Program-made: the position numbers and the translations under genes
Notes under the pieces: model-generated
Told to the model about the DNA's origin: nothing
Databases searched by the model: none
What the model saw: the letters and a program-made list of their open reading frames with translations, nothing else
Part shown: one piece after another, positions 1 to 8,564 of the stretch
Numbering within the stretch: the first letter of the stretch is position 1
Layout of the letters: every line of letters begins with the position of its first letter
IMG/VR virus record: IMGVR_UViG_3300042892_000658
Coordinates: 1-62,450 of that record
Length of the DNA: 62,450 bases
Source: a virus
Reading direction: 5' to 3' (one strand)

Positions 1-2048
1 ACGTTGCCGTAGTTACTAGCACCGCCCACGATACCAGTTAGTAGAGCACCGTTACCTACAAAGTAAGTAGCGGTTACATTACCTGCCACTGAGACGTTGG
101 CGATATTGCCTGACTGTAAGTATGTGGCCACTTGGACGTTGCTGTAACTGCTACCACCGTAGATTGAATCGTCACTGTTAAGGATATATCCACCGCTTGG
201 TAATTTTAGATTGCCATCTACACTCCAATACCACGATTTGAATTGTGGGCTACTATTACCGTCAAGATAGCCAATGTCCAAGGTAGCATTGTTTTGTGCT
301 ACATAGAAGTTTGAGTTAACGGCCATATTTGGGGCCACGGTTACATTAGCATTTTGCCACATCAACTGTGAATATTGATCACTCTGCATAGTGATACTTT
401 GACTAACTGGTGCTAGTATCAAGCTATTAGGGAATTGTGTAGTTCCGGTTTTGCCAAATGTCCACTGGGCAGTATTTCCGGCGCCATCATTGCTGTTGAT
501 TACCACACCGCCAGTATTGGCCAATTTAACATAGTGATTATCGTCGCCTAGGAACAGTTCAGTACCGCTGCCAGCCATCAGATGAACATGGTTACCATCT
601 ACCGCAGTAGGTGCTATTTCTAGATACTGTGTGCTGGTACCACCATTGGGTTTTAATCTTATAGCGCCTGCACTTCCATACCCGCTTTCTAAAATAGTTG
701 CGCCCGAAGGTAAAGTTAGGACAGCATCTGTGCCAAAGGTCCAGGTGTAGCCTGCTTTGCTAATGTTAGCCGCAATATTGCCATCATATGTTGGTAGGTA
801 TGTCTCTACCTTAACGTTACTGTAGAATGATTGACTATCAACATAGCCCTTCATGCCTACGTTGGCAGTAGTAATGGCCAAATTGGCTGCAGTTACCTGT
901 GCTGATTGTATAGTATTAGCAAATGCCCAGGCCGCGTTAGCCGCCGCTATGTTATTATTAATTGCTGTGATAGTTGGGCTGGTGATGTTACCTAGCTGTA
1001 GGTCATCATAGATAGCATCGGTGAAGTCAACTGTGGTACCTGGATTTTGCACGACATTACTAAACAAACGCCATTGATTAGCACTGGCGTCACGGATTAG
1101 ACCAGTGTGTTGTAATAGCCCATTTACAGTGCGATGTGCAGTGAGACCGAGATCCAAGCTGTCTGCTGGATTTAGATCAGCAAGGTTGATAATGTTATCG
1201 CCAATGGCTATATTATTAACGCTGATGTAGTTTACATTACCATTAACAAACAAGTTGCCTTCAATGGTTAAATTACCAGCGAATGTTTTAGATGCTCCGT
1301 TTAAGAAATATGATGTAACATTTACGTTGGTATATGTCTGTGCGTCAACGTAGCCTTTTAATCCAACGTTGGCAGCAGTAATGGCTAAGTTAGCCGCATT
1401 TACCTGTGCTGATTGTATAGTGTTAGCTTGATCAACGTAACCCCTCATGCCTACATTGGCAGCCGTAATCTGTGCTGATTGTATAGTATTGCCTTGGTTA
1501 ATATATCCAATAATACCAACGTTAGCACTAGTAAGTTGAGCACTTTGAATTGTGTTGGCTTGATCAACGTAACCTTTTAATCCAACGTTGGCTGCTGTTA
1601 CATTAGCGTTTAAGGCATATGAACTTAGATCAACTGTAACGTTAGCTACAACGGTATTAACATACCCAATCGTAGGAATAACGTTACCGTTAATTCTAAG
1701 ATTACCAGTATTGTCAATTGTTAATGGAACACCGCCGACGAATATGGTGTTATTGCTGACAAATAAGTCATTCCATTGATGTGTGATATTACCTAAACTA
1801 TATGTAACGTTAGCACTAGGGATCAAATTGCCAAATACCGCAGTTCCATTTAAAATAGAATTGATATTACCAGTGATACTAGCTGTATTTACTGTAGCCG
1901 CATATCCACCAACGGTTACACCATCGTGAACATACAATGTCCAATTGGTAGTGTCGACAACTAGTTCCCCTGCGGTACCTAGATAACTAGCAACTGCAGC
2001 CGCGTTGCCTCGTCGTAGTTGTAGTCTGCGTGGTGAAGGATATGCCAT
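1..2048 (-). CDS. Tail fibre / tropism-type structural protein (partial, 3' end beyond the window)
   Basis: The frame opens at an ATG one base after the TAG of the upstream gene and stays open to the left edge, about 680 codons, so the C-terminus is missing. The N-terminus (MAYPSPRRLQLRRGN, then a GELVVD...LYVHDG segment) is the short head domain seen at the start of many phage tail-fibre and tropism proteins. Residues about 140-240 hold repeats of the type AANVGLKGYVDQANTIQSAQ, with one more diverged copy near residue 390. The remainder is Asn/Thr/Gly/Val-rich beta-type sequence with TWTFGTDAVLTLPSG-like segments, typical of fibre shafts. Likely role is host recognition. Confident on class, not on the receptor. 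Confidence 0.8.
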   Translation of the reverse strand, partial: MAYPSPRRLQLRRGNAAAVASYLGTAGELVVDTTNWTLYVHDGVTVGGYAATVNTASITGNINSILNGTAVFGNLIPSANVTYSLGNITHQWNDLFVSNNTIFVGGVPLTIDNTGNLRINGNVIPTIGYVNTVVANVTVDLSSYALNANVTAANVGLKGYVDQANTIQSAQLTSANVGIIGYINQGNTIQSAQITAANVGMRGYVDQANTIQSAQVNAANLAITAANVGLKGYVDAQTYTNVNVTSYFLNGASKTFAGNLTIEGNLFVNGNVNYISVNNIAIGDNIINLADLNPADSLDLGLTAHRTVNGLLQHTGLIRDASANQWRLFSNVVQNPGTTVDFTDAIYDDLQLGNITSPTITAINNNIAAANAAWAFANTIQSAQVTAANLAITTANVGMKGYVDSQSFYSNVKVETYLPTYDGNIAANISKAGYTWTFGTDAVLTLPSGATILESGYGSAGAIRLKPNGGTSTQYLEIAPTAVDGNHVHLMAGSGTELFLGDDNHYVKLANTGGVVINSNDGAGNTAQWTFGKTGTTQFPNSLILAPVSQSITMQSDQYSQLMWQNANVTVAPNMAVNSNFYVAQNNATLDIGYLDGNSSPQFKSWYWSVDGNLKLPSGGYILNSDDSIYGGSSYSNVQVATYLQSGNIANVSVAGNVTATYFVGNGALLTGIVGGASNYGN

Positions 2049-2049
2049 T

Positions 2050-2550
2050 CTATAGTGTACCTAAATCAACATCACCACTGTAGTCTGTGGTGCTGGTAGT
2101 AAACATGTCTGTATTGTATGCTGGATTAATATTAACCTCAGCGTAGACTTTAAAATTATCATCTGAGTAAACAGGAGTATTATAGGTTCCGTTACTAGAT
2201 AGGAATGCTAGTTTATATTTGTTCTGCGGTAGCGTGTTTAAGAAACTGTCAGTAAGCATAACATTGGCAGTAGCAGTAGAGACATTACTCACAGTAACCG
2301 CTACGTTAGCAACCACATTGCCTTTTAAATAATCAACGAGAAAACCATAAAACGTTAGGCCTGCAATATTAGCAGACTTTTGGTCTTGGTTTTTAAACTT
2401 GATAGTTATGGGATTATCTGCCCCGCGATAGATTTCAATTGGTCTTTGATACACGACACGGTTCCTTATATTTTGTATGTCAGGGTTTTCGTAGTCCAGA
2501 AGTTGAACGGTGAAAATATTTTGGTATAAATAACTTGTGATTAGTGGCAC
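2050..2550 (-). CDS. Virion/baseplate-associated protein, BppU-like N-terminal fold suspected
   Basis: A 166-residue protein just upstream of the fibre gene (1-nt gap), starting at a GTG behind AAGGG. The segment RPIEIYRGADNPITIKFKNQ resembles the beta-sandwich start of baseplate upper-protein (BppU-type) domains found next to fibres. No catalytic motif or signal peptide is visible. A late-type octamer (GATAAATA) lies about 20 bp before the start, consistent with late virion expression of this gene and the fibre. The exact role is unknown; adaptor or fibre-attachment protein is inferred from position. Confidence 0.6.
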   Translation of the reverse strand: MPLITSYLYQNIFTVQLLDYENPDIQNIRNRVVYQRPIEIYRGADNPITIKFKNQDQKSANIAGLTFYGFLVDYLKGNVVANVAVTVSNVSTATANVMLTDSFLNTLPQNKYKLAFLSSNGTYNTPVYSDDNFKVYAEVNINPAYNTDMFTTSTTDYSGDVDLGTL

Positions 2551-2571
2551 TTTGTGTTAATCCCTTTAGTA

Positions 2572-2579
2572 TATTTATC
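2572..2579 (-). promoter_or_regulatory. T4-like late promoter octamer GATAAATA
   Basis: GATAAATA on the minus strand, 21 bp upstream of the GTG of the baseplate-like gene. It matches the T4 late consensus TATAAATA except at the first base, and recurs before other late genes here. It sits just 5' of the divergent plus-strand gene at 2589, so the two promoter regions overlap. Confidence 0.6.
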
Positions 2580-2588
2580 GCGAGTCGT

Positions 2589-2963
2589 ATGGAAGACAGT
2601 TTCAAGAATCTATTAGATCAATACCCATTTTTAAGCTACGTCACCTACGGCGGTAACGACTACATTGGCATCGTTCAAAATTCAGACGAGTTGATCACAA
2701 CGATTTACGACTATGCTCTGCTTAAGGGTATAGAACAGAAGACACGCTATTTAGAACTAGCTGATCAGTGGTGGTGGGAAAGTAATAGACTGTTGCCTAT
2801 TAATGTGTTTTTAAAGCAGGATTGGGTAGAGTTTAGAATCTGCTTAAAAACATTCAACAGTAAAGATGTGCTTATACAGCACGGACCATCTGTAAGTTTA
2901 AAAGAAATTGCTAATAAAAGATCAAAGCGTAGAAGTATTACGCTTGTTCGTCGAGTAGGTTAA
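2589..2963 (+). CDS. Conserved T4-like phage protein of unknown function (only plus-strand gene)
   Basis: About 124 residues from the second Met of the open frame (MEDSFKNLLDQYPFLSYV). I prefer this start because it begins a globular sequence that looks like a conserved family in T4-like phages; the preceding 15 codons are unconvincing. It is rich in aromatics (DQWWWESNR) and ends in a basic tail (KRSKRRSITLVRR). Its 3' end overlaps the convergent mini-DnaE-like gene by 26 bp, and its 5' end faces the late promoter of the tail genes. No known domain recognised. Being the only gene on this strand, it needs its own promoter or antisense read-through. Confidence 0.65.
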   Translation: MEDSFKNLLDQYPFLSYVTYGGNDYIGIVQNSDELITTIYDYALLKGIEQKTRYLELADQWWWESNRLLPINVFLKQDWVEFRICLKTFNSKDVLIQHGPSVSLKEIANKRSKRRSITLVRRVG

Positions 2964-3510
2964 GATTAACTACTACTAATTGAGAATAAGCAATTGCATG
3001 TGCTTTTTTGAAACTATATTCACCTTCAACTTTATCCCAAACAGTAAGACCGACATCTTTCCAAGTCTTTCCAACTAAGTGTCGTTTGCCCGGACGTATA
3101 ACTGCTAGGAACATAGCCAAGCGTGGAATTGTATCCACAGGTTCTGGCATTTTAAGTAGAGTATCGTAGTGATTGTTGATATGAATTAACTGCGCACATA
3201 TTGTGGGGTCATATAGTTTAGCCCAATCAGGTTCCTGCATTAACTTAATCAAATGACTTTCATCTTTAACTTGTTTGTATAGGTTAACGTTTAATAGATC
3301 TAACTTCATATAACCACGCTCTTCGGCATCATTATAGTCTAGACTAGCAAATCCTGTAAACGGGTCCACAGGAATATCTGTTACATATACACCAGTATTG
3401 TGTTTAACCAATTTACCATCACGTATAATACCAGCCGATGTGGCTTCAATGACTGCCAGTGCCTGTTCACGATCTGCAAAATCAATATCAATGTCACTGC
3501 GGAATTTCAT
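2938..3510 (-). CDS. Mini DnaE-like protein (DNA polymerase III alpha fragment homologue)
   Basis: At 190 residues it is far shorter than DnaE (over 1000). The N-terminus holds D6-I-D8-I-D10-F, matching the palm motif with catalytic aspartates of C-family polymerases, and residues 167-175 (FKKAHAIAY) match the FNKSHA-type motif of the DnaE palm/finger region. The middle shows no polymerase domain that I recognise. Its start overlaps the zinc-finger gene stop (ATGA). Similar short proteins are annotated as polymerase III alpha-like in some T4-like cyanophages. Whether it has catalytic, DNA-binding or host-polymerase-mimicking activity is unknown. Confidence 0.6.
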   Translation of the reverse strand: MKFRSDIDIDFADREQALAVIEATSAGIIRDGKLVKHNTGVYVTDIPVDPFTGFASLDYNDAEERGYMKLDLLNVNLYKQVKDESHLIKLMQEPDWAKLYDPTICAQLIHINNHYDTLLKMPEPVDTIPRLAMFLAVIRPGKRHLVGKTWKDVGLTVWDKVEGEYSFKKAHAIAYSQLVVVNLNLLDEQA

Positions 3511-4205
3511 AGGCCAGATTCCTTAAGTATCATTTTAACCCATTCTGTATCTGCTACATAATCACCAAACTTGCGTTGCCAAAAGTCTGGATCTATCCAA
3601 GGCAGGATCATAGCAATTTGTTCTTCACTGAGTGCTTCAAGAAATGCCACACCACTGCTACAATTAAAAATAATCCAAGGACTAATCCTACCATTGACAA
3701 TATGATGGCAGATACGATTCGAATTACCGTATCTAAAGTAGTCATTGAAGTTGGCAAGCATTTTAATCTCATCTGCGTATTCCTGCATTTCCATAAGCGC
3801 ACGTTCTATTGCGTCAGACACTGCTTCTTTTTTCATATAAGCGTGTAGGTATTCTAAATAAACTTTTTCATGTGTCCAATGATCGAGTTTTTTGTTTTCT
3901 TTAATTACATATTCAATGAATGCTCTAGGATTAACCGCACGTATAGCAATCATATGGCGGCCAAACTTGACAAAAGCACTGTAATAAGGACTATCTACAA
4001 AGTCTGCATAGCTCTTAAGTTTAGCACTACCTTGTGTTAACTCAAAAAATCGTAGGTATGCTTGTAGACCAAACTGTACACCTACTTCTTTTTCCTGTTG
4101 CCAGCGTCGTTTATTTTCGCAAAGATGCGCCGCAAGGGTTGATTCCTTACGATACTCTTTACTACAATACTTACACTTAAAGGTCGGACTTGATGCGCTT
4201 GTCAT
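3507..4205 (-). CDS. C2H2/C2HC zinc-finger phage protein
   Basis: From the ATG of MTSASSPTFKCKYC the product is about 232 residues; a longer open frame to 4250 exists but lies inside the preceding gene. The N-terminus carries a finger of the form C-x2-C-x12-H-x-C followed by basic KRRW, and the rest is helical (QGSAKLKSYADFV; WVKMILKESGL at the end). The pattern resembles a conserved zinc-finger protein of T4-like cyanophages with no assigned role. It overlaps the upstream gene by 29 bp and touches the mini-DnaE-like gene by ATGA, so the three are probably co-translated. A nucleic-acid-binding role is inferred from the finger. Confidence 0.65.
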   Translation of the reverse strand: MTSASSPTFKCKYCSKEYRKESTLAAHLCENKRRWQQEKEVGVQFGLQAYLRFFELTQGSAKLKSYADFVDSPYYSAFVKFGRHMIAIRAVNPRAFIEYVIKENKKLDHWTHEKVYLEYLHAYMKKEAVSDAIERALMEMQEYADEIKMLANFNDYFRYGNSNRICHHIVNGRISPWIIFNCSSGVAFLEALSEEQIAMILPWIDPDFWQRKFGDYVADTEWVKMILKESGL

Positions 4206-4641
4206 CCCAGCCGAGTTTTCGTGCCATGTCTGTAAGATCTCTTTTATCATTGATAGCCGCTAGTAGTTTGATTTCATCGTCTTTGAGTTCTGGATATAGA
4301 GCTGTTAAAAACTTAACAGCCTTGTTATTCGTTTCTTTCTTCTTGCTACCCTGCCAATAGTGATGTTGCTTGCCCATACCAGGACTAACAGTAGTACACA
4401 TTAACCACTGTAGTTTAGGATGCTTGTTTAAGTCAAAGAAGTATTTGTTAATGTTTTCGTTAGTGGCTAGCAGGTAATATGCCTGCAGGTCTGTGCCTCC
4501 TGCAACACTAGCACCATAACGCAACATTAGATATGTGCTAAATTTTTTACGTTCTTCATCAGTGAACTTATCGTAGTAAGCACGGTCTTTACGATCAAAT
4601 GCTGCCATTTCATTGCCGATGTATAATGGGTCATTACTCAT
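4177..4641 (-). CDS. Conserved T4-like phage protein, possible clamp-loader small subunit (gp62-like)
   Basis: About 154 residues from ATG (MSNDPLYIGNEM). Conserved-looking blocks are FDRKDRAYYDKFTDEERKKF, a central HPKLQWLMCTTVSPGMGKQ, and a helical C-terminus. I recall this family from T4-like phages, sometimes annotated as clamp-loader small subunit gp62, but the similarity to T4 gp62 is faint, so the assignment is weak. The ATG lies six bases after a near-perfect sigma70 -10 box with no Shine-Dalgarno sequence, predicting a leaderless transcript. A TTG-started longer frame to 4677 would overlap the radical SAM gene and the promoter. Confidence 0.6.
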   Translation of the reverse strand: MSNDPLYIGNEMAAFDRKDRAYYDKFTDEERKKFSTYLMLRYGASVAGGTDLQAYYLLATNENINKYFFDLNKHPKLQWLMCTTVSPGMGKQHHYWQGSKKKETNNKAVKFLTALYPELKDDEIKLLAAINDKRDLTDMARKLGWDDKRIKSDL

Positions 4642-4647
4642 AGTTTT

Positions 4648-4677
4648 ATTATAACACAAGTTTCCTAAATTGGTCAA
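4648..4677 (-). promoter_or_regulatory. Sigma70-type promoter TTGACC-18-TATAAT
   Basis: The -35 TTGACC (4672-4677) and a perfect -10 TATAAT (4648-4653) are separated by 18 bp. The promoter lies in the 3' end of the radical SAM gene and fires toward the gene starting at 4641. Counting six bases after the -10 box puts +1 on the A of that ATG. Confidence 0.7.
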
Positions 4678-6154
4678 GCTCGGGGATATAATCTTTTAAT
4701 TGAATATTTCTAGATTCATCTAATCGATCGTTGAATTCAAAAAACAATTTTAATTTTTCTAATTTAATTGATTGAGGCGTTTCAAAGTAACAAACAATCC
4801 CATCAATAAAACTTTGTAACAATTTATCATTTTTATAACAATTTAACTTTTTAATTTTACGTATGCGGTTTAATACCAAGTCCCCGTCGGGAAAAATATA
4901 AGGATTTAATATATCATTTTCAAACTCTGCAAATGAACAGTGTACTAATACATTAGGAAAGTTATCATCGATAAACGTAAGTAACTGATCAAGTTGGCTG
5001 ATGGTATATATTGATACCACTACATTAAATGAAACTTTATGATTTAAACTTAATTTTTTAGTATTTTCTATAGTATTTTCCCAAGAACTAAGCCATCTAA
5101 CATAATCATTAACTTTTTGATATCCGTCAATGCTTACAATAAATTGCAAATTAGAAAAATGACTACATAAACTTAAAAATCGATCGCTAATTTTATTTAC
5201 ATTTGTATTAATAAGGAACTCAAAATTTGTATTTTGATTATCAATACATTTTTGCATAAACTCATATAATTCAATCATTGCTGTAGGTTCGCCACCAGCT
5301 ACATACAATTTTTTTAGATTATCAAATTTAACAAAATCAAAATTAGTATATTCAATAGTTGCGGTTGGATCACGCCACCCTATCTGGATATATTCTTTTT
5401 CTATTAGATTACTATTTTCCGGACCGCATGATCTACACTGCAAATTGCATACATTACTAGGTCGAACTTCATAGTAAACAGGTGTTGTGATATGCTTAAG
5501 ATCTTCTATAGATGTCAACCCGAGTCGATTAGCCCATTCAACTGTTTCTTGTTGTCTTGCACTTTTTATGCCGCGGGCTTCATAATTATAGCAAACAGAA
5601 CAATGATCGGATACTAACTCGCCGGCGAGCATCTTATTTCGTATTGTTACATAATTTGGATCGTCTTGCCACGACGTGATGTTATTTATTTTAGTGATTG
5701 GGTTGGAAGATCTACAACAAACTGTAGTCGATCCATTGTTTGCGAGCATTTCAATGAATGGAAATATACAAAAACTTTTATTTGTATCTACTATATCTTC
5801 AAATAATTTTATATTAGTTGATGTACCCAGTTTTGTTACGTTTACTAAATTTTGAATATCATCTATTATTTTTATTGTTAGATAAAATGCGTCAGGGTGA
5901 TTCCAGGTATTGCTCGGTTGATCAAGTAGTACTACTTCGTCAAATTGAGTTACTAACTCTTTAATCTGTCCAACTGATAGATCAAATACTGAGGTATGAT
6001 AGTATCCATCTTGGATACTCGTATCAGACGATGATATTAGCCCGTTATTAATAGAATAGTTTAATTTAGCTAATTTAGATGTTTCACCGTCGGTATCCGT
6101 TGAATTATTACCCAAACAGAGTACTTTCACTTTATCTGCCTCTGCGCAATACAT
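4649..6154 (-). CDS. Radical SAM protein, twitch/SPASM-like
   Basis: About 501 residues. The cluster motif C236-N-L-Q-C240-R-S-C243 is the CX3CX2C of radical SAM enzymes and is followed by GGEPT, the SAM-binding segment. A Cys-rich stretch upstream (FCIFPFIEM, CCRSS, CSVC) resembles the auxiliary-cluster or twitch region of phage-borne radical SAM proteins. The annotated ATG overlaps the previous gene by 23 bp without a clear ribosome site; a GTG at 6130, one base after that gene's TAA and behind AGAGG, is a good alternative start. The substrate is unknown. An internal promoter at its 3' end serves the next gene. Confidence 0.75.
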   Translation of the reverse strand: MYCAEADKVKVLCLGNNSTDTDGETSKLAKLNYSINNGLISSSDTSIQDGYYHTSVFDLSVGQIKELVTQFDEVVLLDQPSNTWNHPDAFYLTIKIIDDIQNLVNVTKLGTSTNIKLFEDIVDTNKSFCIFPFIEMLANNGSTTVCCRSSNPITKINNITSWQDDPNYVTIRNKMLAGELVSDHCSVCYNYEARGIKSARQQETVEWANRLGLTSIEDLKHITTPVYYEVRPSNVCNLQCRSCGPENSNLIEKEYIQIGWRDPTATIEYTNFDFVKFDNLKKLYVAGGEPTAMIELYEFMQKCIDNQNTNFEFLINTNVNKISDRFLSLCSHFSNLQFIVSIDGYQKVNDYVRWLSSWENTIENTKKLSLNHKVSFNVVVSIYTISQLDQLLTFIDDNFPNVLVHCSFAEFENDILNPYIFPDGDLVLNRIRKIKKLNCYKNDKLLQSFIDGIVCYFETPQSIKLEKLKLFFEFNDRLDESRNIQLKDYIPELDQFRKLVL

Positions 6155-6368
6155 TAATAATTTGATTCACACTCTGTTGCATGTTAAGATAGTTTGATTT
6201 TAATGCGGCAATCTCTTCTGTTTGCCTGCGTAGTTGTATTTGTAAATCCTCAATGATAGTCTGACTTTCTTTTAATTTCTTTTCGTGACTAAGCAAGTTT
6301 GGACGCGGAATGTCCGGATTTACTACACGTTTCTTTTTCTGTTTAAATTGTAGTGGGTTAAATGCCAT
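6132..6368 (-). CDS. Small coiled-coil phage protein, unknown
   Basis: A 78-residue protein with a basic N-terminus (FKQKKKRVVNP) and a long heptad-rich helix (residues about 28-75). It overlaps the preceding gene by 11 bp and runs up to the radical SAM start, so it belongs to the uvsW-downstream operon. The small size and coiled coil suggest a scaffold or partner protein; no family recognised. Confidence 0.55.
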   Translation of the reverse strand: MAFNPLQFKQKKKRVVNPDIPRPNLLSHEKKLKESQTIIEDLQIQLRRQTEEIAALKSNYLNMQQSVNQIINVLRRGR

Positions 6369-6606
6369 TTTCGTAATCCTTAGATAGCTTATATATAATT
6401 ATGCATTTTTCTAGGGCAGATTGTAAAGTACTATTTGTTTTGGCCGCACGTCGAATTTCGCCCCAAAGACGGTCTTCTCGTATTTGAGCAATCCGGTCCG
6501 CAAGCTCGGCATCAATTTCAGCAGTTGGAACGAATGAGGCTGATAAGTCTATACCTTCGTACATCATGTCGTCAGTGATTACACTTGGATTTAGTTTAGT
6601 TACCAT
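6358..6606 (-). CDS. Small phage protein, unknown
   Basis: 82 residues, mostly helical, with a central acidic-to-basic stretch (AELADRIAQIREDRLW). It overlaps both neighbours by a few bases, indicating translational coupling in the run from uvsW to the radical SAM gene. No motif recognised. Confidence 0.55.
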   Translation of the reverse strand: MVTKLNPSVITDDMMYEGIDLSASFVPTAEIDAELADRIAQIREDRLWGEIRRAAKTNSTLQSALEKCIIIYKLSKDYENGI

Positions 6607-7100
6607 ATTTTACCGTAGTCTACTACTTCACTTTGACGACTGATATCTTTAACAAAGTAAGCACACAGTGGACGCTCACCATCTACAATTGGTACAGCTA
6701 ACATTTGTCCAGGTTTTAATTTAGGGAAATACCATTTAACATCTTGATAGATGTCTACAATCTCTACTGGTTTAAACTCTGGTTTAAAACTATCTAACGG
6801 ATTAAATGTATAAGCACTAAACCCCCGGTCGTTAATACTAGTTAGTGGTATTACTTCTAAGTCACCAAAGTCTTGCTCACCAATTAAGATTTGCCAATCA
6901 GCAGGCATCTTAACTATATTGCCGCCTATGCTTAATACCAATGCCGGACTGTTAAATGACTCTAAAAAGATAAGTGGAATAAAGAAATAGTCGGGATTCT
7001 TTGGGTCGCTGTTATCTAATATTGCAAAACGTAAATCCTCAACTTCATCGGGGATTTCGTTCATTTCATACGCTGTGTTTTCTAATGTTAAAATATACAT
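6600..7100 (-). CDS. Conserved T4-like phage protein of unknown function
   Basis: 166 residues with a pattern I recognise from T4-like phages of aquatic bacteria: FIPLIFLESFNSPALVLSIGG, LEVIPLTSINDRGF, FNPLDSF, WYFPKLKPGQ and ending PLCAYFVKDISR. No catalytic motif is evident; likely a compact beta-rich protein. It starts three bases after uvsW stops, so it is co-transcribed with the recombination helicase. Function unknown; expression with replication genes is suggested by position only. Confidence 0.65.
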   Translation of the reverse strand: MYILTLENTAYEMNEIPDEVEDLRFAILDNSDPKNPDYFFIPLIFLESFNSPALVLSIGGNIVKMPADWQILIGEQDFGDLEVIPLTSINDRGFSAYTFNPLDSFKPEFKPVEIVDIYQDVKWYFPKLKPGQMLAVPIVDGERPLCAYFVKDISRQSEVVDYGKIW

Positions 7101-7103
7101 AGG

Positions 7104-8564
7104 TTACTTTTGCCACTCCACTTTTTCGACAACAAACGGATAGTTTGCATCTTTATAAAATTTCTTGCGTGTTGTAATGTGCCGTTTGGCAAACTTACAA
7201 GTTGATGTTACGTCCCATATCTGGACAAAATCTTTGTCTTCTGCTTTACGTATACCTCGACCAATACTTTGTATGACCCGAACAAATGATTTGCCAGGCT
7301 CAATGAGTATAAGATTAAAAATACGAGGAATATTAATACCAACTGCCGCAACACCATAAGTGGCAATAGCAACCACATCATTGTTTGATGCAAACTCATC
7401 GTAACTTTCTTTACGATCATCTGCTTTGGTCCCGCCACTGACAAATACTGCTCCTGCGATCTTTTCTAGCAAGGCTTTGCCCGGAGCAATACGATCTATT
7501 AGGATTAAAGTATTACCCGAACTTCGGATTGATTCTACAAGCTGTGCAATATAATCTAAACGTGCTTCTGTTTCTAATAGATAACGTAGTTCACTTTGAT
7601 AGTCTTTGTATTCTACATAGTCTACAAGTTGTAAGATATTTACATGACATTGTGCTAAGACACCTTGGTCTTGAAGTTCACTAGCACTTAGTTTACCAAC
7701 AACAGGGCCTAGACTACAAAGTAAACTAACCTGCTCATAGGCTTCTTTGGGTATTGTACCAGTTAACCCCCAACGAATAGGTATATGTGCCATTACCCCA
7801 GTGAGCAATGTTTTAAGTGCATCTGCTTTGGCCATGTGTACTTCGTCAACCATAACGCAAACCACACCTTCAATAAATTCACCAATGGTGACATCAACAT
7901 CACCACCCTTGGTATTCTTAAGTAAGATGTTTAGACTTTGCCAAGTACAGATAGTATGTGTACGTCCAAACTCTTTACGATCACCAAAGTATACACCAAC
8001 ATCTAAACCTAAGTTGATATAGTCTGCTTCTGTTTGTGTAACTAATGATTTGTTTGGAACAATAACAATAGTACGTCCATAAGGTTCACAGCTATAACTT
8101 AGTGCCGCTGTGATAAGTGTTTTACCTGCACCTGTGGCAATCTCCTGCAGGCATTGCGGATTCTCAAGGAACTTGTTAATAATCTCAACTTGGTAATCAC
8201 GAAGTACTACTGGTTGACCAGCAATTGGGTGTTTATCTGGCCAAGTCTTGTGTGCAAATGTCTGTTCAGTAACCTGTGAAAATTCAAATTGTGTCCGATA
8301 GTCACGTAGGTCTTCTAGCTGTATGTCGTAGCCACGTTCATCTAAATATGGAATAATTTCTGGAAGTAAGTTAGTATACGTACTGCCGCCCATTTGGAAA
8401 TAAGCTACCTTACCATCCCACCGCCCTAACCTAACTGCGGGCAAGTAACGTGCGCCCGGGATTTCATATTTGAATTTATTGCTGAGAAATTTACGCTCAG
8501 TAAGATCTAGGCCTTCAATCTTTACGTTCACTTCATCTTTAATTAGTAATCTTGCTACGGCCAT
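7104..8564 (-). CDS. uvsW: UvsW-like DNA/RNA helicase (superfamily 2)
   Basis: 486 residues, close to the 503 of T4 UvsW. SF2 motifs are in order: motif I ATGAGKT (143-149), motif II DEVH within CVMVDEVHMA, motif III LTGTIP, and motif VI QSIGRGIRK. The first 115 residues form the small N-terminal domain typical of UvsW. The family unwinds branched DNA and R-loops and drives the switch from origin- to recombination-dependent replication; UvsX, UvsY and gp32 are also in this window. Its start shares bases with the upstream stop (TAATG). Confidence 0.9.
   Translation of the reverse strand: MAVARLLIKDEVNVKIEGLDLTERKFLSNKFKYEIPGARYLPAVRLGRWDGKVAYFQMGGSTYTNLLPEIIPYLDERGYDIQLEDLRDYRTQFEFSQVTEQTFAHKTWPDKHPIAGQPVVLRDYQVEIINKFLENPQCLQEIATGAGKTLITAALSYSCEPYGRTIVIVPNKSLVTQTEADYINLGLDVGVYFGDRKEFGRTHTICTWQSLNILLKNTKGGDVDVTIGEFIEGVVCVMVDEVHMAKADALKTLLTGVMAHIPIRWGLTGTIPKEAYEQVSLLCSLGPVVGKLSASELQDQGVLAQCHVNILQLVDYVEYKDYQSELRYLLETEARLDYIAQLVESIRSSGNTLILIDRIAPGKALLEKIAGAVFVSGGTKADDRKESYDEFASNNDVVAIATYGVAAVGINIPRIFNLILIEPGKSFVRVIQSIGRGIRKAEDKDFVQIWDVTSTCKFAKRHITTRKKFYKDANYPFVVEKVEWQK

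Noticed and set aside
1588-1779. 63-codon plus-strand frame inside the tail fibre
   Set aside because: It lies opposite the long fibre frame and has repeat-derived composition.
4206-4250. N-terminal extension of the zinc-finger protein
   Set aside because: These codons overlap the upstream gene, and the globular sequence begins at the later ATG.
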